This document shows positions 1 through 8,424 of a stretch of DNA of 40,426 nt, one piece after another (position 1 is the first letter of the stretch; the number at the start of each line of letters is the position of its first letter). The notes below the pieces were generated by a model. That model did no database searches. It was not told where the DNA came from and saw nothing but the letters and a program-made list of their open reading frames with translations. Origin of the DNA: Candidatus Adiutrix intracellularis (lineage in GTDB: Bacteria; Desulfobacterota; Desulfarculia; Adiutricales; Adiutricaceae); contig LQAA01000007.1 of assembly GCA_001577715.1 (NCBI GenBank), positions 1 to 40,426 on the forward strand, given 5' to 3'. Position numbers and translations under genes: made by a program.

Positions 1-52
1 GAAAAATGGTAAATTTGGCCACTGATTCCAGCCAAAAAACTAGGAGAAGTAA

Positions 53-1290
53 ATGGCTCTAATCGTACAAAAATATGGTGGGAGCTCGGTCGCCACCCCG
101 GAGCTTATCGTCAGGTGGCCCACCGAGCCATAGCGACCAAAAATCAAGGCCATCAGGTGGTAGTAGTTCTGTCGGCCATAAAAGGCGAAACGGATCGCCT
201 GCTGGAACTAGCCCGTAAAATGGCTTCGGAACCAACCCCCCGCGAAGTTGACCAGCTTCTGGCCACGGGGGAACTAACTTCGGTGGCTCTTTTCTCCCTG
301 GCCTGCCAAACCTTCGGAGAGCGGGCTAAAAGTTTTTCCGGCTTTCAAGCCGGTATTCAGACTAATGAATTACACCAACGGGCCCGAATAATAAATATTA
401 ACCCGGCCCGAATCCGCACTGAATTAGCCAAAGGCCGAGTAGTAGCCGTAGCCGGCTTTCAAGGTGCCACCAGCGGCGGCGACATCACCACTTTAGGTCG
501 GGGCGGTTCAGACACTACGGCCGTAGCCCTGGCTGTTGCTTTGAACGCCGATTCCTGTGAAATTTATACTGATGTGGATGGTATCTATACTACCGATCCC
601 AATATTTGTGAACGGGCCCGCAAAATAGAAAAGATCAGTTTTGAGGAGATGCTAGAACTGTCTTCTCTGGGGGCCAAAGTTATGGAGATTCGTAGTATGG
701 AATTTGCCATGAATTATCACATGCCTATCCATGTCCGCCATGCCCACCGGTCCAACAAAGGCACCTTAATTTGTGAAGAGGATACCGATATGGAGAAAAA
801 ACCCGTCAGCGGAGTGGCCTATTCTAAAAACGAAGCCAGGATCACCCTACTTAAAGTGGCCGACCAGCCGGGCATCGCCGCTAAAATTCTGAGCATTGTC
901 GCGGCTTCCAGTATTGTGGTGGATATGATCATTCAAAACCAGTCGGTGGAAATAGAACCCGCTACCGGCGAGCCTCATACCGATTTTTCCTTCACTGTAC
1001 CTCTGTCCGACTACCCAAAAGCTCTTGAATTGATGCAAGATACCGCAGCCGAAATCGGCGCCGAGCGTATCGTCGGCACTGATAATATTGCTAAAATATC
1101 TCTAGTAGGAGTAGGCATGCGCAACCACGCCGGCGTGGCCACCCTGATGTTCCAAACCCTGGCTAAAGAAGGCATTAACATCAGCCTTATCTCCACCTCA
1201 GAAATAAAAATAAGCTGCATTATAGAAAAAAAATATACTGAACTAGCTGTCCGCGCCCTCCACGACGCCTTTGCCCTGGATCAGGGCTAA
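53..1290 (+). CDS. lysC: Aspartate kinase, with a 1-base frameshift near the 5' end
   Basis: Aspartate kinase phosphorylates L-aspartate, the first step toward Lys, Thr, Met and diaminopimelate. An ATG at 53 follows a good Shine-Dalgarno (TAGGAG at 41-46) and encodes MALIVQKYGGSSVATPELI, the classic KxGGSS nucleotide-binding start. That frame breaks near 107-111 and stops at TAG 131. The rest of the protein (VAHRAIAT... to 1290) is open in another frame, from about 103 onward. Restoring one C (ATCGT to ATCCGT) would give the family-like sequence ELIRQVAHRA. The body is otherwise complete: the kinase domain includes GRGGSDTTAVALA and TDVDGIYTTDP, and two C-terminal ACT domains (LLKVADQPGIAAKILS and VGVGMRNHAGVAT) suggest allosteric feedback by Lys or Thr. 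A GTG at 115 could start a shorter protein, but it would lack the essential glycine-rich start. Either the gene is newly inactivated or the base is a sequencing/assembly error. It leads the nadD-rsfS cluster. Confidence 0.9.
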
Positions 1291-1329
1291 TTCCGACCAG
1301 GGGGGATAGGGAGAGACCCGGGTAGCGGA

Positions 1330-2022
1330 ATGACCACTCTTAAATTAATATCGGGCCGGGTGGGTCTAATGGGTGGAACCTTTAACCCTATTCACTTCGG
1401 GCACCTCCGGGCGGCCGAAGAAATAGCTGAGAAACTGAATTTAGACCAGGTCTGCTTTATGCCTGCCGCTAAGCCCCCCCATAAGGCCCCCATGCCCCTA
1501 GCGGACTACAGCTGCCGACTGGAAATGCTGAAACTAGCTCTGGCCGACCGCCCCGGCTTCTGGGGATCGGATTTGGAAAATCACCTCTCTTTTCCCAGCT
1601 ACACCGTTAATACGGTACGGTCTTTCAAAGAGAGCTGCACCCCCGAAACAAACCTCTTTTTTCTAGTGGGTCTGGACTCTTTTATGAGCATTCCCATCTG
1701 GCGCCGCTACCAAGAACTTTTCACCCTGACTTCTTTTATAGTATTCGCCCGAGCCGGTATCAACGCAACTTTTAAAAGTTTAGAAACCATGCTAAAAGCA
1801 CAGGTGGCCTCCAGAATAAAATGGGACTCGACCACCGAAGCTTTCACCGCGCCGAAAATAAAACCAATTCACTTTCAAACCGGAGGCCGGCTAAAAATAT
1901 CTTCCACCGATCTTCGTCACCGCCTTCTGGCCGGATCCTCGGTACGCTATCTAGTACCAGAACCGGTGAGGATTTACATCGAAACCTACGGTTTATACCG
2001 AAAAAACCCTCTACCTAAGTGA
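1330..2022 (+). CDS. nadD: Nicotinate-nucleotide adenylyltransferase
   Basis: NadD adenylates nicotinate mononucleotide to deamido-NAD with ATP, in cytosolic NAD synthesis. The N-terminus has the nucleotidyltransferase signature GGTFNPIHFGHL (about residues 15-26), with the HxGH-type motif, followed by MPAAKPPHK. The C-terminus has ISSTDLRHRLLAGSSVRYLVP and ends ...YIETYGLY, the family's ISST.iR...G.s..yLvP...YI...glY pattern. The length of 230 aa is slightly above the usual 190-215. The ATG at 1330 lies 39 bases after lysC and is the only start that keeps the motif near the N-terminus; the region ahead is purine-rich (GGGAGAG). It is followed 10 bases later by rsfS, the common bacterial nadD-rsfS pairing. 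Confidence 0.96.
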   Translation: MTTLKLISGRVGLMGGTFNPIHFGHLRAAEEIAEKLNLDQVCFMPAAKPPHKAPMPLADYSCRLEMLKLALADRPGFWGSDLENHLSFPSYTVNTVRSFKESCTPETNLFFLVGLDSFMSIPIWRRYQELFTLTSFIVFARAGINATFKSLETMLKAQVASRIKWDSTTEAFTAPKIKPIHFQTGGRLKISSTDLRHRLLAGSSVRYLVPEPVRIYIETYGLYRKNPLPK

Positions 2023-2032
2023 GTATTTTTAA

Positions 2033-2434
2033 TTGAGTAAAAAATTCAACCCGCTTTTCAAGCTACTTAACTCTGACTCAACGAGCGGCAGCCTAAAAGC
2101 CCACCTCCCCCATAAAGACCAGGCTCTAGTCGAGGTAGTGGTAGCCGCCGCTGCCGAACACCAACCTATTAATCCCGTTTTACTGGACTTATCACACCTG
2201 TCATCGGTAGCCAACTGGTTCTTCATCGCCAGCGCTAAAAATTCTCGCCAATTAGCAACCATTGCTGACAAAATTGTCCGCCGAGCCACAGAACACAACA
2301 TCCACCCTCTAGGCCGAGAAGGCCAGGGCAGCGATCATTGGCTCCTCATCGACCTAGGCGAAATCGTCATCCATCTCTTCAACCCAGAAACCAGAACCTT
2401 TTACGATCTCGAGGGTCTGTGGAGAATACCATGA
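2033..2434 (+). CDS. rsfS: Ribosomal silencing factor RsfS
   Basis: RsfS (Iojap/YbeB family) binds ribosomal protein L14 on the 50S subunit, blocks joining with 30S and lowers translation in starvation. The conserved core runs from about residue 45: VLLDLSHLSSVANWFFIASA, then REGQGSDHWLLIDLGEIVIH and the tail LFNPETRTFYDLEGLW. The start appears to be TTG at 2033 without a strong ribosome-binding site, giving a 133-aa protein with about 30 extra N-terminal residues compared with short homologs. Its stop overlaps the ATG of the next gene (ATGA at 2431-2434), which suggests translational coupling. The nadD-rsfS order is widely conserved. Confidence 0.95.
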   Translation: MSKKFNPLFKLLNSDSTSGSLKAHLPHKDQALVEVVVAAAAEHQPINPVLLDLSHLSSVANWFFIASAKNSRQLATIADKIVRRATEHNIHPLGREGQGSDHWLLIDLGEIVIHLFNPETRTFYDLEGLWRIP

Positions 2435-3837
2435 AAACCCGGACGGCCCTTAATATATCAATCAACATATTAATACTTATTTTAAATCTATCGCTATTAT
2501 TCGGCCACCCCCCCCTGGCCTGGGCCAACAGCCTAACCCCACAAAAAGAACGAGAAATAGGCCAGCATTTTCACCTGAAAGTAGCCGCCTCCGGAGCCAT
2601 CGTAGATGACCCCATCCTCACTAAAACCTTCAAAGGCATTACCGATCGAGTGCTCAAAGGAGCTAATTTAAACCCAGATCAATATAATTTTTACATCCTA
2701 AATTCCGACGGTATCAACGCCTTCGCTGTACCAGGTGGCTATATCTACGTTCACACCGAAACCATTAATAGCCTAGAAAATGAGGGCCAGCTAGCCTCTG
2801 TTCTTAGCCACGAAACAGCCCATCTGACCTCCCGCCATTTCGCCCGCCGGGCTGAATCCGCCTCATCCACGACCATAGCCAGCATTGCCTCTATGCTAGC
2901 CGGAATTCTGATAGCCACCCAAGGCGGCAGCACTGGGGCCTTAGGCCAGGCCATGATGATGGGTGGGGCTGGAGCAGGAGCCCAAAGTATGCTAGCTAAT
3001 TCCCGCGAAGATGAGTCTGAAGCCGATGCCAAAGGCCGCCAGTATCTGACCCGGGCCGGCTATGCCGCCCGCGACATGTACGGCGCTTTTAAAGTGATGT
3101 CCAGTAAAACTTACCAAGCTTCCCGCAATATACCCACCTATCTCACTACCCACCCTGCCTTAACTAGCCGCATGGCCACCTTTTTCAGCGAAGCCGAAAA
3201 AACCGCTACCGCACCGCCCGACCCCGCCTATCAAGCTTTCAAGGACAGGGTTCTAGCTGTCTCTGGAGAGGTATCCCGCGTTCAAAATATTTTCACCAAA
3301 CGCTTAGTCGGTCAGAGAGATCCCTCGGCTCTCCACGGTCTAGGTATTCTGGCCCAGCGCCAACAAAAACTAACCCTGGCCAACAAACTCATGCGCGAAG
3401 CTCTAAGCTTAACCCCCAACAACCAAGAATATCTAGCCGACCTAGGCGATCTAGCCCTGCTCCGCCACCAGCCTGCCGAGGCTCGAGATTTTTATCAAAA
3501 GGCCGGTTCCAACCGCCTTGCCATCTTCGGCCTGGCCCGGGCTTCAGAACTTCTGGGCGACCATACCCACGCCGCGATCCTCTATGAACAGGCCGTAAAC
3601 ATAACTCCCTATGATTTCCCCAGAGCCCTAGAAATGGCTGGACGTTTTTTCGGCCAAAACGGCCGCCCAGGACAAGGCCATTATTATCTGGGCCGTTATT
3701 TCGCCGCTACGGGCAATATCGACAAGGCTATTTTCCATTACCAGCAAGCCGCTGCCGACCCCGGTTCCGGCCAATTCAAAACTCTAGCCGCCCATGAAGA
3801 AAAAACTCTGACTAACCTTAAAAACAATAAAGATTGA
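2431..3837 (+). CDS. Periplasmic M48 metalloprotease with TPR repeats (BepA/YfgC-like)
   Basis: This is an exported zinc metalloprotease of peptidase family M48. Known relatives such as BepA promote assembly or turnover of outer-membrane proteins, including LptD. The start is taken as ATG 2431, overlapping the rsfS stop, because the next residues form a signal peptide (MKTRTALN, a hydrophobic stretch, then PLAWANS). The zinc site HETAH lies at about residues 127-131, with the third ligand Glu in SEADAKG near residue 197. A Gly/Ala/Met-rich hydrophobic segment lies between them (about 150-190), as in the family. The C-terminal 200 residues contain TPR-like helices (LMREALSLTPNNQEYLADLGDL, AILYEQAVNITP, AIFHYQQAA). 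The 468-aa length fits BepA-type proteins. The exact client here is unknown. Confidence 0.9.
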   Translation: MKTRTALNISINILILILNLSLLFGHPPLAWANSLTPQKEREIGQHFHLKVAASGAIVDDPILTKTFKGITDRVLKGANLNPDQYNFYILNSDGINAFAVPGGYIYVHTETINSLENEGQLASVLSHETAHLTSRHFARRAESASSTTIASIASMLAGILIATQGGSTGALGQAMMMGGAGAGAQSMLANSREDESEADAKGRQYLTRAGYAARDMYGAFKVMSSKTYQASRNIPTYLTTHPALTSRMATFFSEAEKTATAPPDPAYQAFKDRVLAVSGEVSRVQNIFTKRLVGQRDPSALHGLGILAQRQQKLTLANKLMREALSLTPNNQEYLADLGDLALLRHQPAEARDFYQKAGSNRLAIFGLARASELLGDHTHAAILYEQAVNITPYDFPRALEMAGRFFGQNGRPGQGHYYLGRYFAATGNIDKAIFHYQQAAADPGSGQFKTLAAHEEKTLTNLKNNKD

Positions 3838-3844
3838 GACTAAT

Positions 3845-4972
3845 ATGACCAGTCATCTAATTGCCACTCTACCCGGCGACGGTATAGGCCCTGAAGTTAT
3901 GGACGAAGCCCGGAAAGTAGCCGCTGCCGCTGCAGCCGCCTTTGGTTTTGAACTCAAATGGCGGAACTTCCCTTTCGGAGCCGCTTATTTTCTGGAACAT
4001 AAAATAGTTTTGCCACCCTCAGCCTTAGACGATCTAGCCGAAGCTGAGGCCTTACTTCTGGGAGCCGTAGGCGACCCTCGAGTGGAACCAGGCCCCCTGG
4101 AACAAGAATTACTTTTAGCCATACGCTTTCATTTCGATCAATATTTGAATTTAAGGCCAGCCCTGAGCTTTCCAGGCGTCCCCACCCCGACGCCTCTACC
4201 GAAAGGCCGCCGACTGAACGCGATGGTAGTTCGAGAAAATACTGAAGATTTTTACATGGGTCTGGGAGGACAAGGCCACGGCCGACTAGAGAACGAATTC
4301 CATACCCGACGCAACCTCTATAATTTGGACGGCCACTTGACCCTGCACCTTAACCCCAAGCGCCTGGCGGCGGTCTCCGTAGGTCTCATGACCCATCCGG
4401 CAGTGGCCCGCATCACCTATAAAGCGGGTCAACTGGCTCGAAGTCGAGGCGAAACTAGGCTAACGGTAGCTACTAAAGCCAACGCCGTACCCCAGCTTTA
4501 CGGCTTCTGGAATGAGATAACCCGCGAAACCCTAGCCGCCAAATTCCCCGAACTCCGACCAGACTACCAAAACGTCGATGCTCTCTGCTATCTGCTACCC
4601 CGCCAACCAACGGACTTCGGGGTCATCCTCTGCCCCAATCTTTTCGGCGACATAATCAGTGATCTTTTAAGTGCCCTAGCCGGCGGCTTGGGCTTGGCCG
4701 CCTCCGGAAACATCGGAGACAGCCTGTCCATGTTTGAACCTGTCCACGGTTCCGCTCCAGCCCTAGTCGGCACCGGCCGGGCCAACCCCATCGCAGCCAT
4801 CCTCTCCACCGCCATGATGTTTCACCACCTGGGCGAAACCGCCGCCGCCGAAGCTATCAACGAGGCAGTTACCACTTACCTGACCGGAGCGAGCCGTCCC
4901 TTCGAATTGGGGGGAAACGACTCTACAGCCGCAAGCGGTGATCTAATCGCCGCCCACCTCGCTAACCTTTGA
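3845..4972 (+). CDS. leuB: Isocitrate/3-isopropylmalate dehydrogenase family protein (probable LeuB)
   Basis: This is an NAD(P)-dependent, metal-dependent decarboxylating dehydrogenase of the isocitrate/isopropylmalate family. Visible motifs are LPGDGIGPEVM at the start, LGAVGDPRVEPG, LNLRPA, VRENTEDFYMGLGG (about residues 127-140), the metal-binding stretch NLFGDIISDLLSALAGGLGLAASGNIG and EPVHGSAPALVGTGRANPIA. Isopropylmalate dehydrogenase is the likely role because leuC and leuD occur elsewhere in the window. The substrate loop VRENTEDFY, however, differs from the REL-TGGIYFG loop of textbook LeuB and resembles broader-specificity or isocitrate-like members, so tartrate-, homoisocitrate- or isocitrate-type activity remains possible. 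The ATG at 3845 is 7 bases after the protease gene. Confidence 0.82.
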   Translation: MTSHLIATLPGDGIGPEVMDEARKVAAAAAAAFGFELKWRNFPFGAAYFLEHKIVLPPSALDDLAEAEALLLGAVGDPRVEPGPLEQELLLAIRFHFDQYLNLRPALSFPGVPTPTPLPKGRRLNAMVVRENTEDFYMGLGGQGHGRLENEFHTRRNLYNLDGHLTLHLNPKRLAAVSVGLMTHPAVARITYKAGQLARSRGETRLTVATKANAVPQLYGFWNEITRETLAAKFPELRPDYQNVDALCYLLPRQPTDFGVILCPNLFGDIISDLLSALAGGLGLAASGNIGDSLSMFEPVHGSAPALVGTGRANPIAAILSTAMMFHHLGETAAAEAINEAVTTYLTGASRPFELGGNDSTAASGDLIAAHLANL

Positions 4973-4991
4973 AAAATTAAAAACTTTATTG

Positions 4992-5000
4992 TGATATAAT
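4992..5000 (+). promoter_or_regulatory. Extended -10 promoter ahead of the CheZ-like gene
   Basis: The sequence TGATATAAT matches an extended -10 element (TGnTATAAT) in the 78-base gap after the LeuB gene. A TTGAAA at 4969 could act as -35, but its 20-base spacing is long. Transcription would begin near 5007. A Shine-Dalgarno AGAGAGG precedes the ATG at 5051. This suggests the CheZ-like gene has its own promoter. Confidence 0.55.
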
Positions 5001-5050
5001 TCCCGTTCTATTAAGAAATTAATCTTGTCGAGCACATAAAGAGAGGTAAT

Positions 5051-5860
5051 ATGTCAGAAACTAAACGGCGAGCTGGGGGTGAAAAAACATCATCCGACTC
5101 TACCACCATAACTCCGAACCGAAAAATTAGAGTTACTCTGACTAAGGACGTTTCTTCCAAATACCGTAAAATACTCCCAAAAAGTAGTCATCTAACCCAG
5201 TCTCCTGGCCGCTTTCGCCACTCAGCGACAGACCCGGTAGATCCAGCCGCTCCAACCATGCTCCACCGCCCACGACCTGAATCTTTTGGCCCCACCCGCT
5301 CCTTTCAACCCCGGTCGAGGCCACCCGACGGCCGCCCCCCCCACCCAGCCTTCGGACGGAACCGACCCCAAAAAGACCCCACCAGGCCATTTTTAGCCGT
5401 CATCAACCGAAAACTACCGGAGGCAACTAAACAGGTTCGAGAAATAAAAAACCTAATCCAGGCTACAGCTGACGATATTTTAAACCTCTTGGAGATCCTA
5501 AGTGATATCCATAAAAATCTCGGGGCAACCCTTAAAGCTATTAAAGACCAGCCCATAACCGAAGCAGAATCATTGAAGCCCATGGAGGAGCACACGAAAA
5601 AAACTCAGCATACTGTCGGCCAGCTTTTTGAAAAAATGAACTTTCAAGACTTGGCCACCCAACGTTTACTCAAGGTGGAAAGCTTTCTAAATACTTTGAA
5701 CGCAGCTTTCAAACCCAAGGTCCAAACTGATCAATCCCACCACCGACAGCTAGCGAAAAATATGCCAGCTCCACCTCGGAAAAACGAACTCAAAGAATCT
5801 CAAAGTCCGGGATACGAACTTAATCAAAACCATATTAACGACCTCCTAACCGGTCTGTAA
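5051..5860 (+). CDS. cheZ: CheZ-like protein phosphatase
   Basis: This is probably a CheZ-family phosphatase, which dephosphorylates CheY~P or a related response regulator. The first 115 residues are basic, Pro/Arg-rich and low-complexity. A long helical region follows (about 120-220). It contains FQDLATQRLLKV, where D200 and Q204 have the spacing of the CheZ catalytic Asp and Gln (FQDLTGQ in classical CheZ). The C-terminal tail HINDLLTGL resembles the CheY-binding tail DDLLxxLGF. The full length is 269 aa; classical CheZ is about 210, the excess being the disordered N-terminus. No cheA, cheY or flagellar gene is present in the window. The start at 5051 has a good ribosome-binding site. The family call is by motif and tail rather than full alignment; its target regulator is unknown. 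Confidence 0.72.
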   Translation: MSETKRRAGGEKTSSDSTTITPNRKIRVTLTKDVSSKYRKILPKSSHLTQSPGRFRHSATDPVDPAAPTMLHRPRPESFGPTRSFQPRSRPPDGRPPHPAFGRNRPQKDPTRPFLAVINRKLPEATKQVREIKNLIQATADDILNLLEILSDIHKNLGATLKAIKDQPITEAESLKPMEEHTKKTQHTVGQLFEKMNFQDLATQRLLKVESFLNTLNAAFKPKVQTDQSHHRQLAKNMPAPPRKNELKESQSPGYELNQNHINDLLTGL

Positions 5861-5901
5861 ATGTTTCCAGCTGAGAATAAGGAAGGTCACACCAAGAGAA
5901 A

Positions 5902-8418
5902 ATGACTACTTCTTACGAAAGCTGGCCGGAACTTTTGACCGTTGAGCGGCCAGGCCGCTATTTAGGTGGCGAAATAGAGGCTAAGCCTAACCAAATTCCG
6001 GACGAACAAGGGCGCCTGTTAAAAATGGCCTTGGCTTTCCCCGATGTCTATGAAATAGCCCACGTTCATCTGGGGCATAAAATCCTCTATCACCTGCTTA
6101 ACGGGCGGCCGGGACTTTCCGCCGAAAGAATCTACGCTCCCTGGCCGGACTGGGAGATAATTCTACGCCGCCGAGGCCACCCCCTAACCAGTCTAGAAAA
6201 CCGGCGACCCCTGGCTGATTTCGATGTGGTAGGTTTTTCCCTACAATACGAACTGAGTTACACTAATATTCTGGCTATGCTGGATCTAGGTGGATTACCC
6301 CTTAAAAGTATGGATCGCCCCGAGGGATCACCCTTAATAGTGGCCGGAGGGCCAGCGGCCTATAACCCCGAACCTTTAGCCGACTTCTTCGACCTTTTTT
6401 TTCTGGGCGATGCCGAACGCGCCCTACTGGACGATCTAGAAATAATTAAAACGTGGCGGGCGGAAGGCGCGCCCCGAGTCGAACTTTGGGCACGCCTGGC
6501 CGGGCGACCAGGTATATACATACCCTCTCTCTTCAAACCAACCTACGACCCGGAAGGTCGCTTTGCAGCCATCGAACCCTTAACTCCCGGTTACGAAAAA
6601 GTCCACCGGGCCGTAGTCGCTAGCCTAGAAGCCTCTCCCTTCCCCCTTTGCCAAATTACCCCACTCATTAAACCTATCCACGATCGCATTATCATAGAAA
6701 TAGGCCGAGGTTGTAGCCGAGGCTGCCGTTTCTGCCAAGCTGGCTATGTTTACCGCCCAGTCCGAGAACGCCACCAAAAGACAATTCTTGATTTAACCAG
6801 CTGCAATCTAGCTTCTAGTGGACAGGACAATGTCTCCTTTCTATCTCTTTCGGCTGGCGACTATACGAACATCAACGTCCTAGTCTCGGAGTTCATGAAT
6901 CAATATGCCAACCAATCGGTGGCCCTATCTCTACCCTCATTGCGAGTCAACAGCCTGAGCAACCACTTGGCCACCCAAATCAAAAGAGTACGTAAAACCG
7001 GGTTCACTCTTGCCCCGGAAGCCGGAACTCAGCGCCTAAGAAACATCATTAATAAGGATCTAACTAACGACGACCTTATGGCTGCGGCCGAGCGGGCCTT
7101 CTCTTTAGGCTGGCGAACCCTTAAACTCTATTTTATGGTGGGCCTGCCTACCGAGACGGACGAAGATTTGGCCGGCCTGGCTAATCTCACCCGAAGCCTC
7201 AAAAAGTTGGGTCGGGCTCAACTGAATCTAGGGGTGACCCATTTCACTCCCAAGGCTCATACCCCCTTTCAATGGCAACCAGCCTCTCCGGCTGAAGTCA
7301 TAAACACCCGCCTAATAAAAGTACGCAACCTCACCCGGACTTCCGGTCTCACCCCCAAGTGGAACGACCCCGAAGCAAGCTGGGTCGAAGCTATCCTAGC
7401 CCGAGGCGACCGCCGTCTGAGTCCGGTTCTAGAAAAAGTTTTTCACGCCGGGGCCCGTTTCGAGGCCTGGAGTAACCACCTCGACCCCAACCTGTGGCGT
7501 CTGGCCCTAGCCGAGAATAATCTGACTGAAGAAATTCTGCTCAATCCCTTTGAACCAGGTACTCCCCTCCCCTATGGCCATATTTTCGCCGGGCCCAAAG
7601 AAGACTTTCTTCGTCTTGAACTGGCTCGGGCCTTAAATGGCGAACCTACACCAGACTGTCGTTGGAATGGTTGTCAAGATTGCGGGGCCTGCCACGATGG
7701 AGCGGTAATCGATCTAGCCGACAAAGATGCCACGCCCGAAGATAACTCAGCCTCGCCGCCAAAAATATCGATGCCCCCAGGGGAACGCCCCCCGCTTTTC
7801 CCGCTATTAATAAATTTTAAGAAAGAAAAGCAAGCGGCCTTTTTAGGACATCTAGAACTAGTTGAAATATTCAAACGAGCTTTTCGGCGGGCGGAGATAG
7901 AACTGGCCATGAGCGGAGGCTTTCACCCTCAGCCTAGAATATCTTTTTTGACGGCCCTGCCTCTGGGGGTGCCAAGCGCAGATGAATATGTACGGGTAGA
8001 AACGCGCCACCCAATTTCCGCCGAAAGCCTGACGGCCCGGTTAACCAAAAAAATGCCGCCGGAAATCGGTCTACTAGGAGCCCTCCTAATCCCCCCCGAT
8101 CGGGATAAAATTCAGGCCCTGGCAGCTACTTGGCTAATCAAGAGCACCGAACCCTTTTTTACCCCTGGCCCCCCTCTTCACCCAGAAGCCATTCTGAGCT
8201 ATAATAACAAAAAAGGTACTCAACGAACCTACCATCTAGCGAATTTCGTAACAGCGGCCGAAGCGACCGCGCCAGACTCAGCTCTAGTCACCATCAAAAT
8301 AAGACAGGCGGGCACCCCTAAGCCTAAGCCGACGCTGGAGGCCCTATGGGGGCTTCCAGCAGGCGCGCTAAAAGGGAGCCTTTATAAACTTAAAACCATA
8401 TTATCAGAAAACGCTTAG
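5902..8418 (+). CDS. Radical SAM protein fused to DUF2344 domain (TIGR03960/TIGR03936 type)
   Basis: This is a large fusion of a B12-binding-like/radical SAM enzyme with a C-terminal DUF2344 domain. The N-terminal third has a cobalamin-domain-like fold pattern (DVVGFSLQYELSYTNILAML, GGPAAYNPEPLADFFD). The radical SAM cluster is GCSRGCRFC with C271, C275 and C278 in a CxxxCxxC pattern. Downstream motifs include APEAGTQRLRNIINK and FMVGLPTETDEDL. A CRWNGCQDCGAC cluster near residues 576-590 may bind another metal. DUF2344 begins at about residue 630 (KKEKQAAFLGHLELV, SGGFHPQPRISF). The family often sits immediately upstream of RNase G, as here (6-base gap), suggesting a role in RNA or ribosome modification, but the reaction is not established. 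The 838-aa length is typical of the fused form. Confidence 0.92.
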   Translation: MTTSYESWPELLTVERPGRYLGGEIEAKPNQIPDEQGRLLKMALAFPDVYEIAHVHLGHKILYHLLNGRPGLSAERIYAPWPDWEIILRRRGHPLTSLENRRPLADFDVVGFSLQYELSYTNILAMLDLGGLPLKSMDRPEGSPLIVAGGPAAYNPEPLADFFDLFFLGDAERALLDDLEIIKTWRAEGAPRVELWARLAGRPGIYIPSLFKPTYDPEGRFAAIEPLTPGYEKVHRAVVASLEASPFPLCQITPLIKPIHDRIIIEIGRGCSRGCRFCQAGYVYRPVRERHQKTILDLTSCNLASSGQDNVSFLSLSAGDYTNINVLVSEFMNQYANQSVALSLPSLRVNSLSNHLATQIKRVRKTGFTLAPEAGTQRLRNIINKDLTNDDLMAAAERAFSLGWRTLKLYFMVGLPTETDEDLAGLANLTRSLKKLGRAQLNLGVTHFTPKAHTPFQWQPASPAEVINTRLIKVRNLTRTSGLTPKWNDPEASWVEAILARGDRRLSPVLEKVFHAGARFEAWSNHLDPNLWRLALAENNLTEEILLNPFEPGTPLPYGHIFAGPKEDFLRLELARALNGEPTPDCRWNGCQDCGACHDGAVIDLADKDATPEDNSASPPKISMPPGERPPLFPLLINFKKEKQAAFLGHLELVEIFKRAFRRAEIELAMSGGFHPQPRISFLTALPLGVPSADEYVRVETRHPISAESLTARLTKKMPPEIGLLGALLIPPDRDKIQALAATWLIKSTEPFFTPGPPLHPEAILSYNNKKGTQRTYHLANFVTAAEATAPDSALVTIKIRQAGTPKPKPTLEALWGLPAGALKGSLYKLKTILSENA

Positions 8419-8424
8419 CCCTTA

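Noticed and set aside
2338-2430. Upstream extension of the M48 protease
   Set aside because: It lies inside rsfS and would bury the signal peptide; ATG 2431 fits the ATGA overlap and secretion signal.
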